NCBI GenBank assembly: GCA_026707325.1
Contig: JAPOXA010000097.1
Coordinates: 1-64,000 of the forward strand
From: Acidobacteriota bacterium
GTDB taxonomy: Bacteria > Acidobacteriota > Thermoanaerobaculia > Multivoradales > Multivoraceae
DNA length: 64,000 nucleotides
Reading direction: 5' to 3'
Positions 45,416-53,868 of this stretch are shown piece by piece; the stretch's first letter is position 1; every line of letters begins with the position of its first letter. The position numbers were made by a program, and so were the translations under genes. The notes beneath the pieces were generated by a model. The model ran no database searches. It saw only the letters and a program-made list of their open reading frames with translations, and was not told the origin of the DNA.

Positions 45416-47824
45416 CTAGTCGGAAACGGCCAGCTCAACCGACTCCGCGAATCTCGACAACGCGCTCTCCGCGGCCGCCCGGTCGGCGGCCGGCGTCTTC
45501 GGACCGTCCGCCTCGTAGTGCAAGGACAGCACTTCCAGACGCCCCTGCTTCCGGTGCGCCTTCAGGTCGAAGCGCGCCACCAGGCGATCACCCGCCAGCA
45601 CCGGCATGCAGTAGTAGCCGTAACGCCGCTTCGAGGCCGGCTTGAAGATCTCCAGGATCTGGTCGAAGCCGAACAGATGCGCCACCCGGTTGCGCCGCCA
45701 GAGCACCGGGTCGAAGGGCGACAGCAGAACGCCGCGGTCCGGCGCGGGGCGCACCCGCCGCAGCCGGGCCGCGAGTTCCAGATCGGCGGGGCGCGCCCAT
45801 CCCGGCCGCCCCTTTCCATCGACCGTGACCAGGTCGCACGGCGCCACCTCGCCCGCCGACGCCAGCTCCTCCAGCGCGGTCCTGATCTGGGGTCGCACGT
45901 TCTTGAGCCGCCAGGTGTCGGCCAGCGTGCCGATCGTCGCCCAGCCGTGACCCTCGAGCGCACGCAGGATCAACGCCCGGATCCCCTCCTCCAGGCTCCA
46001 GTCCTCACTCCGCCAGCGCTCGGGGATCACCCGCTCGGGCAGGTCGAAGGTGCGCTGGAAGTTGTGCCGCGAGCGGATCGCCAACTCACCCGTCGACCAC
46101 AGCGAGTAGGCAACCCACCGCTCCCGCTTGGAGCGCCACATCTCGCCCATCATCGGTCCCTTGAGGTCGAGCGACCGCATCGGCCCCTCCGCCTCGACCT
46201 GGCGCAGGATCGCTTTCGCCACGTCCGGGTGCTCGCGTATCCCCTTGCTGTGCCAGGTCCTGCCGCTGCGATACTCCTCGCGTCGGAAGCCGAACGCGGG
46301 ATAGAGATCCATCGGGATCCAGCTCGCCTCGTGGCCCCAGTACTCGAAGATCGGCTCGCCCGGCTGCAGAAGTTCCTCCGGCAGATTCCGGTCGATTCCG
46401 GGCCAGCGCGACAAGGGCACGAGCGCGTGGGTGCGGGCGCCGGCGATCGAGATCGTGTCGAGCTGGAGGTAGCCGAAGCGCTCGATCAGCGCGTGAAGCG
46501 CGCGGCGGGCCCGCACGCCGCGACCCGACGCGGACCGCGGCAGGCCGGTCCACTCGCGCTTGAGAAGACCCGCCCGGACCAGCGCCAGCCGCCGCGCGTC
46601 CCGGACCGTGATCTCGGCGATGGAAGCGGACATGGGCGGACTCGGACCGGATCGGCGACCGGCTGCCGAACCGGCCGACAGGGCCTTCGCCAGCCGGCGC
46701 CGGGTGACTTCGCCGTCACCCAACGAACCGGCCCGGGCGGCCAGCACGGCCACGCCTCGGTAGTAGCCGGCGTCCCGGGCCAGATCCTCCCGGTTGACCA
46801 GCATCGGATTGTCCCGCAGGCCGCGCAACCAGGCGTGGTAGGCGAGTCCGGCCTTGTAGTGGCGCGTCGGCGGCTGGAAGATGAAGCGGGCCAGTTCCTC
46901 CGCCGGGCCCATCAACTCGCGATAGCGCGCAACATCCCCGTCACCGAGCGCACGAAGCGCCGCGGCCGCCGGCTCGGCTACCGCGTCGAAGGCACCGAGC
47001 AGTGCGTGGCTGTAGTCGCCCAGGGCCACTCTGCGGCCCTTCAGTTCGAACGTGCCGCCGAGTCTGGAACCCCTGGCCACCGGCTTGCCTTCCAGCAAGC
47101 GGGCGAAGTGGTAGTCGTCTCCGGTCAGCACGATCTGGCCGCGCATGCCGATTCGCCGCCTGAGCAGCACCTCGAACTCCTCGTCCAGGAGCGAGAGCTT
47201 GACCCCGCGCACCTTTTCGGCGTGCCGGGCGAGGATGCGCTCCAGGCTGTTCCCCGGGAAGTAGCCGCGCATCGCCGGATGGAACATCTCGCCCAGCCAG
47301 TGCAGGAACAGCGGACCCTCGAGCTGATCGATGATCGCGCCGTAGACGTCGACGTACTCCCGCTCGGAGGCGTCGGTGGCCGTCAGCCGCGGCATCGGCA
47401 ACAGGACCGGTACTCCGCCCAGTTCGGCGATGAACTCCGCCTGCTCGGCCACAGCGTCGACCAGCTCCGTGTTGCTGCCGACCGCATCGAACTGGTCGCT
47501 GCCGGCCCCCGCGAGGAAGCCGTTGCGGAGATCGAGCGAGGCGCAGAGTTCGATCAAACGTCTCGCGCTGGGCCAACCGATCTCGAAGCGCTGGGCCGTG
47601 TCCATCGCCTCGGCGACGCCGAAGCCGAGCGAGTCGACGTGGCGGCGCAGGCCGGCGGTGCCCTTCCAGTCGATCCAGTGTTCGATCTCCTGAGGCGTGC
47701 CCGGATGGTCGAGCGAGTGTCCGACTTCGGCGTAGCCGCCGCGCACCACGACGTGGAGCGCGGCGTAGCAGAGCCTCGGCAACGGCGCGACACCGCCGGA
47801 GGACCCCTGGAAGGCGGCGGTCAC
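45416..47824 (-). CDS. DUF993 protein fused in frame to a YcaQ-like winged-helix protein
   Basis: From GTG 47824 (overlapping the oxidoreductase stop, GTGA) one frame of 802 codons runs to 45416 with no stop. Residues 1 to about 380 match DUF993, a dihydrodipicolinate synthase-like family (LPRLCYAALHVVVRGGYAEV, FLHWLGEMFHPAMRGYFPG, VKLSLLDEEFEVLLRRR). After a 20-residue Ser/Arg/Pro linker comes the YcaQ/winged-helix DNA-glycosylase-like part (YWGHEASWIPMDLYP, SPFDPVLWRRNRVAHLFGF). An internal ATG at 46633 could start the second part alone, but it lacks a ribosome binding site. It is a real fusion or a recently lost stop. Confidence 0.82.
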   Translation of the reverse strand: MTAAFQGSSGGVAPLPRLCYAALHVVVRGGYAEVGHSLDHPGTPQEIEHWIDWKGTAGLRRHVDSLGFGVAEAMDTAQRFEIGWPSARRLIELCASLDLRNGFLAGAGSDQFDAVGSNTELVDAVAEQAEFIAELGGVPVLLPMPRLTATDASEREYVDVYGAIIDQLEGPLFLHWLGEMFHPAMRGYFPGNSLERILARHAEKVRGVKLSLLDEEFEVLLRRRIGMRGQIVLTGDDYHFARLLEGKPVARGSRLGGTFELKGRRVALGDYSHALLGAFDAVAEPAAAALRALGDGDVARYRELMGPAEELARFIFQPPTRHYKAGLAYHAWLRGLRDNPMLVNREDLARDAGYYRGVAVLAARAGSLGDGEVTRRRLAKALSAGSAAGRRSGPSPPMSASIAEITVRDARRLALVRAGLLKREWTGLPRSASGRGVRARRALHALIERFGYLQLDTISIAGARTHALVPLSRWPGIDRNLPEELLQPGEPIFEYWGHEASWIPMDLYPAFGFRREEYRSGRTWHSKGIREHPDVAKAILRQVEAEGPMRSLDLKGPMMGEMWRSKRERWVAYSLWSTGELAIRSRHNFQRTFDLPERVIPERWRSEDWSLEEGIRALILRALEGHGWATIGTLADTWRLKNVRPQIRTALEELASAGEVAPCDLVTVDGKGRPGWARPADLELAARLRRVRPAPDRGVLLSPFDPVLWRRNRVAHLFGFDQILEIFKPASKRRYGYYCMPVLAGDRLVARFDLKAHRKQGRLEVLSLHYEADGPKTPAADRAAAESALSRFAESVELAVSD

Positions 47825-49284
47825 GAAGCGGCCGCCTTCTTGATCTCCCTGATCCGGGCGAACTCGGGCGTCCGCCGGTAGTGCTCGTCCAGTGGATAGC
47901 AGCCGCTGACCATGCTGTTGCGCGGTCCCGTCGTGCAGTCGCTGAAGGTGCGGCAGATCCGCTTGCGCTCGAGCGGCCGCCCAGCGAGAACGTCGGCCGG
48001 TAGCCGCGGGTAGGCGAGCACCATCCGGCCGAGGCCCACGAAGTCGACGTGGCCGGCGGCGACCTCCGCCTCCGCGACGTACGGCAGCCACTCCTGGAGG
48101 TAACTGTAGCCGGTACCCACCAGGGGAAGTCGCGGGAACGCCGCACCCACGGTGCGCACGGCCGCCAGTTGCCGGAGCACGGAGCGCAGCGGATCCTCGG
48201 GAGGCACGTAGCTGTCCGAAGCGGGATAGGTGAACGGCCGCGACAAGTGCGGGCAACTGTAGGGCGACCCCATCGTCACGTTGACCACTTCGACGCCGGC
48301 TTCGACCAGTAGAGCGATGTAGCGGATCGCCTCGAAGCAGGTCGGCTCGGGCAGCCCGACATCCGCCTGGTTCAGGCCGAAGCCGAGATCGGCCGGCCTT
48401 GCGCTCTCGACTTCCGGCACGCCGACTCCGGCGCCGTCCGCGCCGAAGGGCGCTACATCGCCGACGGAGAGCCGCACGCCGACGCCAAGACCCGGACACG
48501 CTGAGCGCACCGCCGCAATGATCTCAAGGGGCAGCCGCACCCGGTTCTCGAAGGAGCCACCGTAGCGTCCCGGCCGAGTGTGCGCACCCAGCAGCTCGTG
48601 CAGCAGGTAGCCGTGGCAGCACTTGATGTCGACGAAGTCGTAGCCCGCCTCCTCGGCGCAACCCGCAGCCCGCACATAGGCGCCGGCGATCTCCTGCAAC
48701 TGCTCGTCGCTCACGAGAGGCCGGTGCGCGGCTTCTCCCAGTCGTGCGTCAAGCACCGGATGAACCTGCGCCCGCAGCGGCCGTGGCAGCGCCGGCGGCG
48801 GGTCAGGCCGCGAAAGCCGCCCCGAGTGGGTCAACTGCAGGCCGATGACCGGCCGGTCGCCGCCGAACCCGCTCTCCCCGTGCCCCGCCAGGACCTCCCG
48901 GCGAAGCGCCTGGAGCCACGCGACGCAGTCATCCAGGCGCTCCCCGTCGATGAAGAGCTGGTTGGGATTCGCACGCCCCTCCGGCACCACGGCCGCCGCC
49001 TCCCCGCCCCAGATCAGCTTCGCGCCGCTCAGGCCGAAGCGCCGCCAGCGCCGGCGAGTCAGGTCGCTCGGGCTGCCGTCCCGGTTCCCGTCCCAGCCCT
49101 CCATCGGATGGACCGCGAACCGGTTGCCGGCCTCGCGTCCGAACACGGTGAGCGGCTTCGCCAGCGGCCCCTCCGGCCCGAGCAGCTCGTTGCCGCAGTC
49201 GAACGCCGGGTCAAGCCCGCGCAGATGCTCCCGAAAGGCTCCGACGTTGCGGTGGTGGCCCGGAGGCGTGTACGTCCGGCTCAA
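47821..49284 (-). CDS. NADH:flavin oxidoreductase (OYE-like)
   Basis: 487 residues from TTG 49284, which overlaps the sulfatase stop as TTGA, the same style as neighbouring gene joints. The TIM-barrel flavin enzyme motifs are FAVHPMEGWDGNRDG, VIGLQLTHSGRLSRP and FVDIKCCHGYLLHELLG (His/Tyr region), with VGLGRMVLAYP late. A Cys series (ICRTFSDCTTGPRNSMVSGC) near the end resembles an iron-sulfur site. It is smaller than two-part dienoyl reductases. The substrate is unknown. Confidence 0.87.
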   Translation of the reverse strand: MSRTYTPPGHHRNVGAFREHLRGLDPAFDCGNELLGPEGPLAKPLTVFGREAGNRFAVHPMEGWDGNRDGSPSDLTRRRWRRFGLSGAKLIWGGEAAAVVPEGRANPNQLFIDGERLDDCVAWLQALRREVLAGHGESGFGGDRPVIGLQLTHSGRLSRPDPPPALPRPLRAQVHPVLDARLGEAAHRPLVSDEQLQEIAGAYVRAAGCAEEAGYDFVDIKCCHGYLLHELLGAHTRPGRYGGSFENRVRLPLEIIAAVRSACPGLGVGVRLSVGDVAPFGADGAGVGVPEVESARPADLGFGLNQADVGLPEPTCFEAIRYIALLVEAGVEVVNVTMGSPYSCPHLSRPFTYPASDSYVPPEDPLRSVLRQLAAVRTVGAAFPRLPLVGTGYSYLQEWLPYVAEAEVAAGHVDFVGLGRMVLAYPRLPADVLAGRPLERKRICRTFSDCTTGPRNSMVSGCYPLDEHYRRTPEFARIREIKKAAAS

Positions 49285-52200
49285 ACTCCGTCCCCAACCT
49301 CCACGGCCGGCCGCCACGGGTCCGGGCCGTCCGGCAACGCGCTCAGGAACTGCGCCCCGACTTCGCCGTACCAGGCGTGGAGCCGCGCCCGCATCTCGGC
49401 GACCCGCTCGGGTTGCTCAGCAGCCAGGTCGTTCCGTTCGCCGACATCGGCGTCGAGGTCGTAGAGATGGACCTGGCCGTCCTCGTAGCGCTCGAGCAGC
49501 TTGTAGCGGCCACGAGCTATCCCGCCGCCCGGGAAGCCGCCCTGGTGGCCGTAGTGGGGGTAGTGCCAGAACAGGTCTCGTTCCCCGGCCGAAGCGGTCG
49601 CCGTTTCGGCGACCTCGCCGCCGCGCAGCACGTCGAGAAAGCTCACGCCGTCGACCTCGACCTCGGGAGACGGGTCGATCCCTGCAGCTTCGAGCAGGGT
49701 CGGATAGAAGTCCGTGCTGATGACAGGCGCCTCTGTCACGCCGCCCGCCGGCGCCACGGCCGGCCACCGGACGATCATCGGCTCACGGATGCCGCCCTCG
49801 TACAGCCAGCCCTTGCCGCCCCGGAGCGGCAGGTTCGACGTCGGGAGCATCTCGGAGGTGGACAGGCCGCCGTTGTCCGAGAAGAAAACGACGATCGTGT
49901 TCGCGGCCAGGTCCAGAGCGTCGAGCCGGTCGAGGACCCGGCCGACGCTCGTATCCAGGCTTTCCACCATCGCCGCGTAGACGGGATGGTTCTGCACCTC
50001 CTGCACGCGGCGCGGCTCGTCGCGAGGCCAGATCTGCTCCTCGAACCCCAAGTTGCCGGGAGTGACCGGCGCGCCCACTTCGACGCCCGCCTTCGCCGCG
50101 TACTTCGCAATCAGGTCGGCCGGCGCCTCCAGCGGCGTGTGGACGGTGTAGTACGAGAGGTAGAGCAGGAAGGGCCTGCCTTCCTCGTCCGCCGCATAGC
50201 CGTCGAGCAAGTCCAGCGCCTCGTCCGTCAGCCGTTCGGTGAGGTACTCGCCCTCGGGCCCGTCCTCGAGCCTCGGGTTCGAGTAGGGCGAGAAGTAGCT
50301 GCTGGGCCTCCCCCGAACGTAGCCGCCGACGTTCACGTCGAAACCCTGTGCCTCCGGCCAGAACTCCTCCGTCGGCCCCAGGTGCCACTTGCCGAGGAAG
50401 GCCGTGTTGTAGCCACCATCTCGCAGGGCCTCGGCGAGCGTGTACTCCTCGACCGGCATCCAGTCGTAGAGCGGCGCCGGCGCGAAGTTCTCCACGCGGC
50501 GGCCGGAAAACCAGTTCGTGGCTCGCACCCGGGTCGGATAGCGACCCGTCATGATGCTGAACCGCGTGGGACTGCACACGGGGTTCGCGGCGTAGCCGCG
50601 GTTGAAGCGCACGCCGCCGGCCGCCAACCGGTCGATGTTCGGGGTCTCGTAGAACGTGTCGGGATTGAAGGCGCCGACATCCATGACCCCGAGATCGTCG
50701 ACCAGGAGGAAGACGATGTTCGGCGGCGAGCCGCTCGGCGAGCGCACTTGTGGCTGCCAGGGTTCCGGGCCGTCCGGCAGGGCACCCAGGAACTCGGCGC
50801 CGACTTCGCCATACCATGCGTGGAGCCGCGCCCGCATCTCCGCGACCCGCTCAGGTTGCTCGGCAGCCAGGTCGTTCCGTTCGCCGGCATCGGCGTCCAG
50901 GTCGTAGAGGTGGACCTGGCCGTCCTCGTAGCGCTCTATCAGTTTGTAGCGCCCGCGTGCGATCGCACCGCCCGGGAAGCCGCCCTGATTGGCATAGTGG
51001 GGGTAGTGCCAGAACAGGTCGCGCTCGGAGGCGGCGGCCGAGGCATTCTCTCCCGCCTCGCCTCCCCGGAGCAGGTCGAGGAAGCTCGACCCGTCGATCT
51101 CGATTTCCGGCGGCAGATCGATGCCGGCCGCCTCCAGCAGCGTCGGGTAGAAGTCCGTGCTGATGACCGGCGCCGCCGTCACGCCGCCAGCGGCCGCGAC
51201 GGCCGGCCAGCGGACGATCATCGGCTCGCGGATGCCGCCCTCGTAAAGCCAGCCCTTGCCGCCCCGCAGCGGCAGGTTCGACGTCGGCGACCCTTCCGCC
51301 GTGGAAAGGCCGCCGTTGTCGGAGAAGAAGACGACGATCGTGTTCTCGGCCAGCTCGAGAGCATTGAGTCGGTCGAGAATGCGGCCGACGCTCGTATCGA
51401 GCGTCTCGACCATCGCCGCGTAGACGGCGTGGTTCTGGACCTCGCGCACGCGCCGCGGTTCGTCGCGCGGCCAGACCTGCTCCTCCTCGCCGAAGTCCGC
51501 AGCATCGGCTGGATACCCCGACACGCTGCCCGGCGGCGCCTCCGACACGCTGACTTCGATGCCCGCCTTGGCGGCGTACTTGGCGATCAGGTCCGCCGGC
51601 GCCCGCAGCGGCGTGTGCACGGTGTAGTAGGACAGGTACAGCAGAAAGGGCCTGCCTTCGTCGTCCGCCGCGTAGCCGTCGAGCAGTGCCAGCGCCTCAT
51701 CGGTGAGCCGGGCGGTCAGATGCTCGTCCTCGGGGCCGTCCTCGAGAGTCGGGTTCGAGTACGGCGAGAAGTAGCTCCGCGGCATGCCGCCGCGGTGGCC
51801 GCCGACGTTGACGTCGAAGCCCTGGGCCAGCGGCCAGAACTCCTCCGTCGGCCCCAGGTGCCACTTGCCGAGAAACGCGGTGTTGTAGCCGCCGTCCCGG
51901 AGCGCCTCCGCGAGCGTGTACTCCTCGAGCGGCATCCGGTCGTTGAGCAGCGCCGGCGCGAACTTCTCCTCGCGGCGTCCAGCGAAGTAGTTCGTGGCAC
52001 CCACGCGGGTCGGATAGCGGCCGGTCATGATGCTGAACCGGGTCGGACTGCACACCGGGTTCGCGGCGTAGCCCCTGGTGAAACGCACGCCCGCGGCCGC
52101 CAGCCGGTCGATGTTCGGCGTCTCGTAGAAGGTGTCCGGGTTGAAGGCGCCGATGTCCATGGCGCCGAGGTCGTCGACCAGCAGGAAGACGATGTTCGGC

Positions 52201-52298
52201 GGCTCGGCCGGCGTTTCGGCTGCACAGGCGGCAAGGCAGGCGACGCAGACCGCCGCTGCGAGGATGGCAAGGGTTCTCCGATAGCCGTCCGGCAGCAT
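49281..52298 (-). CDS. tandem-domain exported sulfatase (two arylsulfatase domains)
   Basis: 1005 residues from ATG 52298. The signal peptide has lipobox-like Cys (AAVCVACLAAC). Two complete arylsulfatase domains, residues about 33-510 and 525-1000, are closely similar. Each has NIVFLLVDDLG (metal Asp), PVCSPTRFSIMTGRYPTR (catalytic Cys in C-x-P-x-R), GKWHLGPTEEFWP and VFFSDNGGLST. Both catalytic Cys need formylglycine. No anaerobic maturase is seen here and both SUMF1-like proteins of the window lack catalytic cysteines. Each domain keeps all visible motifs, so both may be active. Confidence 0.9.
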   Translation of the reverse strand: MLPDGYRRTLAILAAAVCVACLAACAAETPAEPPNIVFLLVDDLGAMDIGAFNPDTFYETPNIDRLAAAGVRFTRGYAANPVCSPTRFSIMTGRYPTRVGATNYFAGRREEKFAPALLNDRMPLEEYTLAEALRDGGYNTAFLGKWHLGPTEEFWPLAQGFDVNVGGHRGGMPRSYFSPYSNPTLEDGPEDEHLTARLTDEALALLDGYAADDEGRPFLLYLSYYTVHTPLRAPADLIAKYAAKAGIEVSVSEAPPGSVSGYPADAADFGEEEQVWPRDEPRRVREVQNHAVYAAMVETLDTSVGRILDRLNALELAENTIVVFFSDNGGLSTAEGSPTSNLPLRGGKGWLYEGGIREPMIVRWPAVAAAGGVTAAPVISTDFYPTLLEAAGIDLPPEIEIDGSSFLDLLRGGEAGENASAAASERDLFWHYPHYANQGGFPGGAIARGRYKLIERYEDGQVHLYDLDADAGERNDLAAEQPERVAEMRARLHAWYGEVGAEFLGALPDGPEPWQPQVRSPSGSPPNIVFLLVDDLGVMDVGAFNPDTFYETPNIDRLAAGGVRFNRGYAANPVCSPTRFSIMTGRYPTRVRATNWFSGRRVENFAPAPLYDWMPVEEYTLAEALRDGGYNTAFLGKWHLGPTEEFWPEAQGFDVNVGGYVRGRPSSYFSPYSNPRLEDGPEGEYLTERLTDEALDLLDGYAADEEGRPFLLYLSYYTVHTPLEAPADLIAKYAAKAGVEVGAPVTPGNLGFEEQIWPRDEPRRVQEVQNHPVYAAMVESLDTSVGRVLDRLDALDLAANTIVVFFSDNGGLSTSEMLPTSNLPLRGGKGWLYEGGIREPMIVRWPAVAPAGGVTEAPVISTDFYPTLLEAAGIDPSPEVEVDGVSFLDVLRGGEVAETATASAGERDLFWHYPHYGHQGGFPGGGIARGRYKLLERYEDGQVHLYDLDADVGERNDLAAEQPERVAEMRARLHAWYGEVGAQFLSALPDGPDPWRPAVEVGDGV
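49312..52201 (-). repeat. two tandem direct copies of about 1.4 kb inside the sulfatase gene
   Basis: The DNA of the two halves is clearly duplicated, for example GTCGGATAGCG followed by CATGATGCTGAACCG at about 50538 and 52010. It diverges mainly at third codon positions. The junction lies near 50727-50755, where the first domain's end runs into the second NIVFLL. This shows gene duplication followed by fusion. Confidence 0.75.
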
Positions 52299-52376
52299 CA
52301 ACCGGCCACGCTAGCAGGCCGCGACGGTTACAATCAGAGGCCGCCTACGGGCGCTTCCGACTCTGGGAGGAACACC

Positions 52377-53849
52377 ATGTCCGCGATCACCCGCCGCGTA
52401 TTCCTCGGCTCGGCCGCCGCTGCCGCCGCCACGACGACTCTGGGATGCCGGGCTTCAGCGGGCACCGCCGCCGCGAGCCCGAACGAGACTCTCCGCGTCG
52501 CCGTCGTCGGTCTCCGCGGCCGCGGCAACGACCACGTCAACAACTACGCGAAGTTGCCGGGCGTCGAGGTCGCCGCGCTCTGCGACGTCGACCGCAACGT
52601 GCTGGAGGCCGCGAAGGCCAGGGCGATCGAGGCCGGCGCGACCGATCCGCTGACGATCGTCGACTACCGGGAACTCCTGGAGCGCGACGACATCGACGCG
52701 GTGTCCATCGCGACGCCGAACCACTGGCACGCGCTGCAGGCCGTGTGGGCTTGCCAAGCCGGCAAGGACGTGTACCTCGAGAAGCCCGTCTCCCACAACG
52801 TCTGGGAGGGGCGCCAGATCGTCCACGCGGCGGCGAAGTACGACCGGATCGTCCAGACCGGCACCCAGATCCGCTCCTCACCCTCGATTCAGGACGCCCT
52901 GGCCTGGGTCAACGAAGGCCACATCGGCGAGATCCAGCTCGTCCGCGGCCTCTGCTACAAGCCGCGCCAGAGCATCGGCCGGGTGGAAGGGGCGCAGAAG
53001 ATCGACCCGGCGGTCGACTACGACCTCTGGTGCGGGCCGGCGCCGAGAAAGCCCCTGATGCGCGAACGTCTGCACTACGACTGGCACTGGGTCTTCGACA
53101 CGGGCAACGGCGACCTGGGCAACCAGGGCATCCACCAGATGGATATCGCTCGCTGGGCGCTGGGCGAGTCCGCGTTGCCTGCGCGGACGATCAGCGTCGG
53201 CGGCCGCTTCGGCTACGTCGACGACGGGAACACGCCCAACACCCAGTTCGTCTACCACGACTACGAGCGGGCGCCCCTGCTGTTCGAGGTCCGCGGCCTG
53301 CCGCGCGATCTCAAGGCGCAGAAGGAAGAATGGCGCAGGCGCGGCATGGACGAGTACCTCGGCGCCAGGATCGGCGTCATCGTCCACTGCGAGGGCGGCC
53401 ACCTGCAGATTCCGAGCTACACCGAAGCGACCGCGTTCGACGGGAAGGGCAAGAAGCTCGAGAAGTGGGACGGCGGCGCCAACCACTACGCGAACTTCGT
53501 CGACGCCGTGCGCAGCCGCCGCAGCGAGGATCTGACCGCTTCGATCGAGGACGGCCACCTCTCGAGCGCCCTCTGCCACCTCGGCAACATCTCCTACCTG
53601 CGCGGCGAAGCGGGCGGACCGGCCAAGGTGTCGAAGATCGCCTCGAAGCTCCGCAACGCCGGCGACACGGCCGACCGCTTCCTCGACCACCTGGTCCAGA
53701 ACGGCATCGATCCCGAAGTCGAACAGCCGATCGTCGGGCCGTGGCTCACGATCGACCCGGACACGGAGACGATCGAAGGCGACATCGAGGCGAGCCGGTT
53801 GCTCACCCGCGAGTACCGCGAGCCCTTCGTCGTACCACGGACCGTCTGA
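52377..53849 (+). CDS. twin-arginine exported Gfo/Idh/MocA oxidoreductase
   Basis: 490 residues from ATG 52377, with a GGGAGGAA site upstream. The Tat signal is ITRRVFLGSAAAAAATTT, with a Cys at the end of the segment (TLGC) that could be lipidated. The NAD fold is VAVVGLRGRGNDHVNNYA, and the family hallmark is VYLEKPVSHNVWEGRQIV. NGDLGNQGIHQMDIARWALG is typical of this exported subgroup. It is divergent from the sulfatase and both probably act on polysaccharide-derived sugars. Confidence 0.92.
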   Translation: MSAITRRVFLGSAAAAAATTTLGCRASAGTAAASPNETLRVAVVGLRGRGNDHVNNYAKLPGVEVAALCDVDRNVLEAAKARAIEAGATDPLTIVDYRELLERDDIDAVSIATPNHWHALQAVWACQAGKDVYLEKPVSHNVWEGRQIVHAAAKYDRIVQTGTQIRSSPSIQDALAWVNEGHIGEIQLVRGLCYKPRQSIGRVEGAQKIDPAVDYDLWCGPAPRKPLMRERLHYDWHWVFDTGNGDLGNQGIHQMDIARWALGESALPARTISVGGRFGYVDDGNTPNTQFVYHDYERAPLLFEVRGLPRDLKAQKEEWRRRGMDEYLGARIGVIVHCEGGHLQIPSYTEATAFDGKGKKLEKWDGGANHYANFVDAVRSRRSEDLTASIEDGHLSSALCHLGNISYLRGEAGGPAKVSKIASKLRNAGDTADRFLDHLVQNGIDPEVEQPIVGPWLTIDPDTETIEGDIEASRLLTREYREPFVVPRTV

Positions 53850-53868
53850 TGGCCCCGCGAACCGTCTG

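Noticed and set aside
49377..53849. A single open frame of almost 1500 codons on the plus strand, antisense to the sulfatase.
   Set aside because: It is an effect of high GC on the strand opposite to real genes. Only its last 490 codons, from ATG 52377, encode a recognisable protein.
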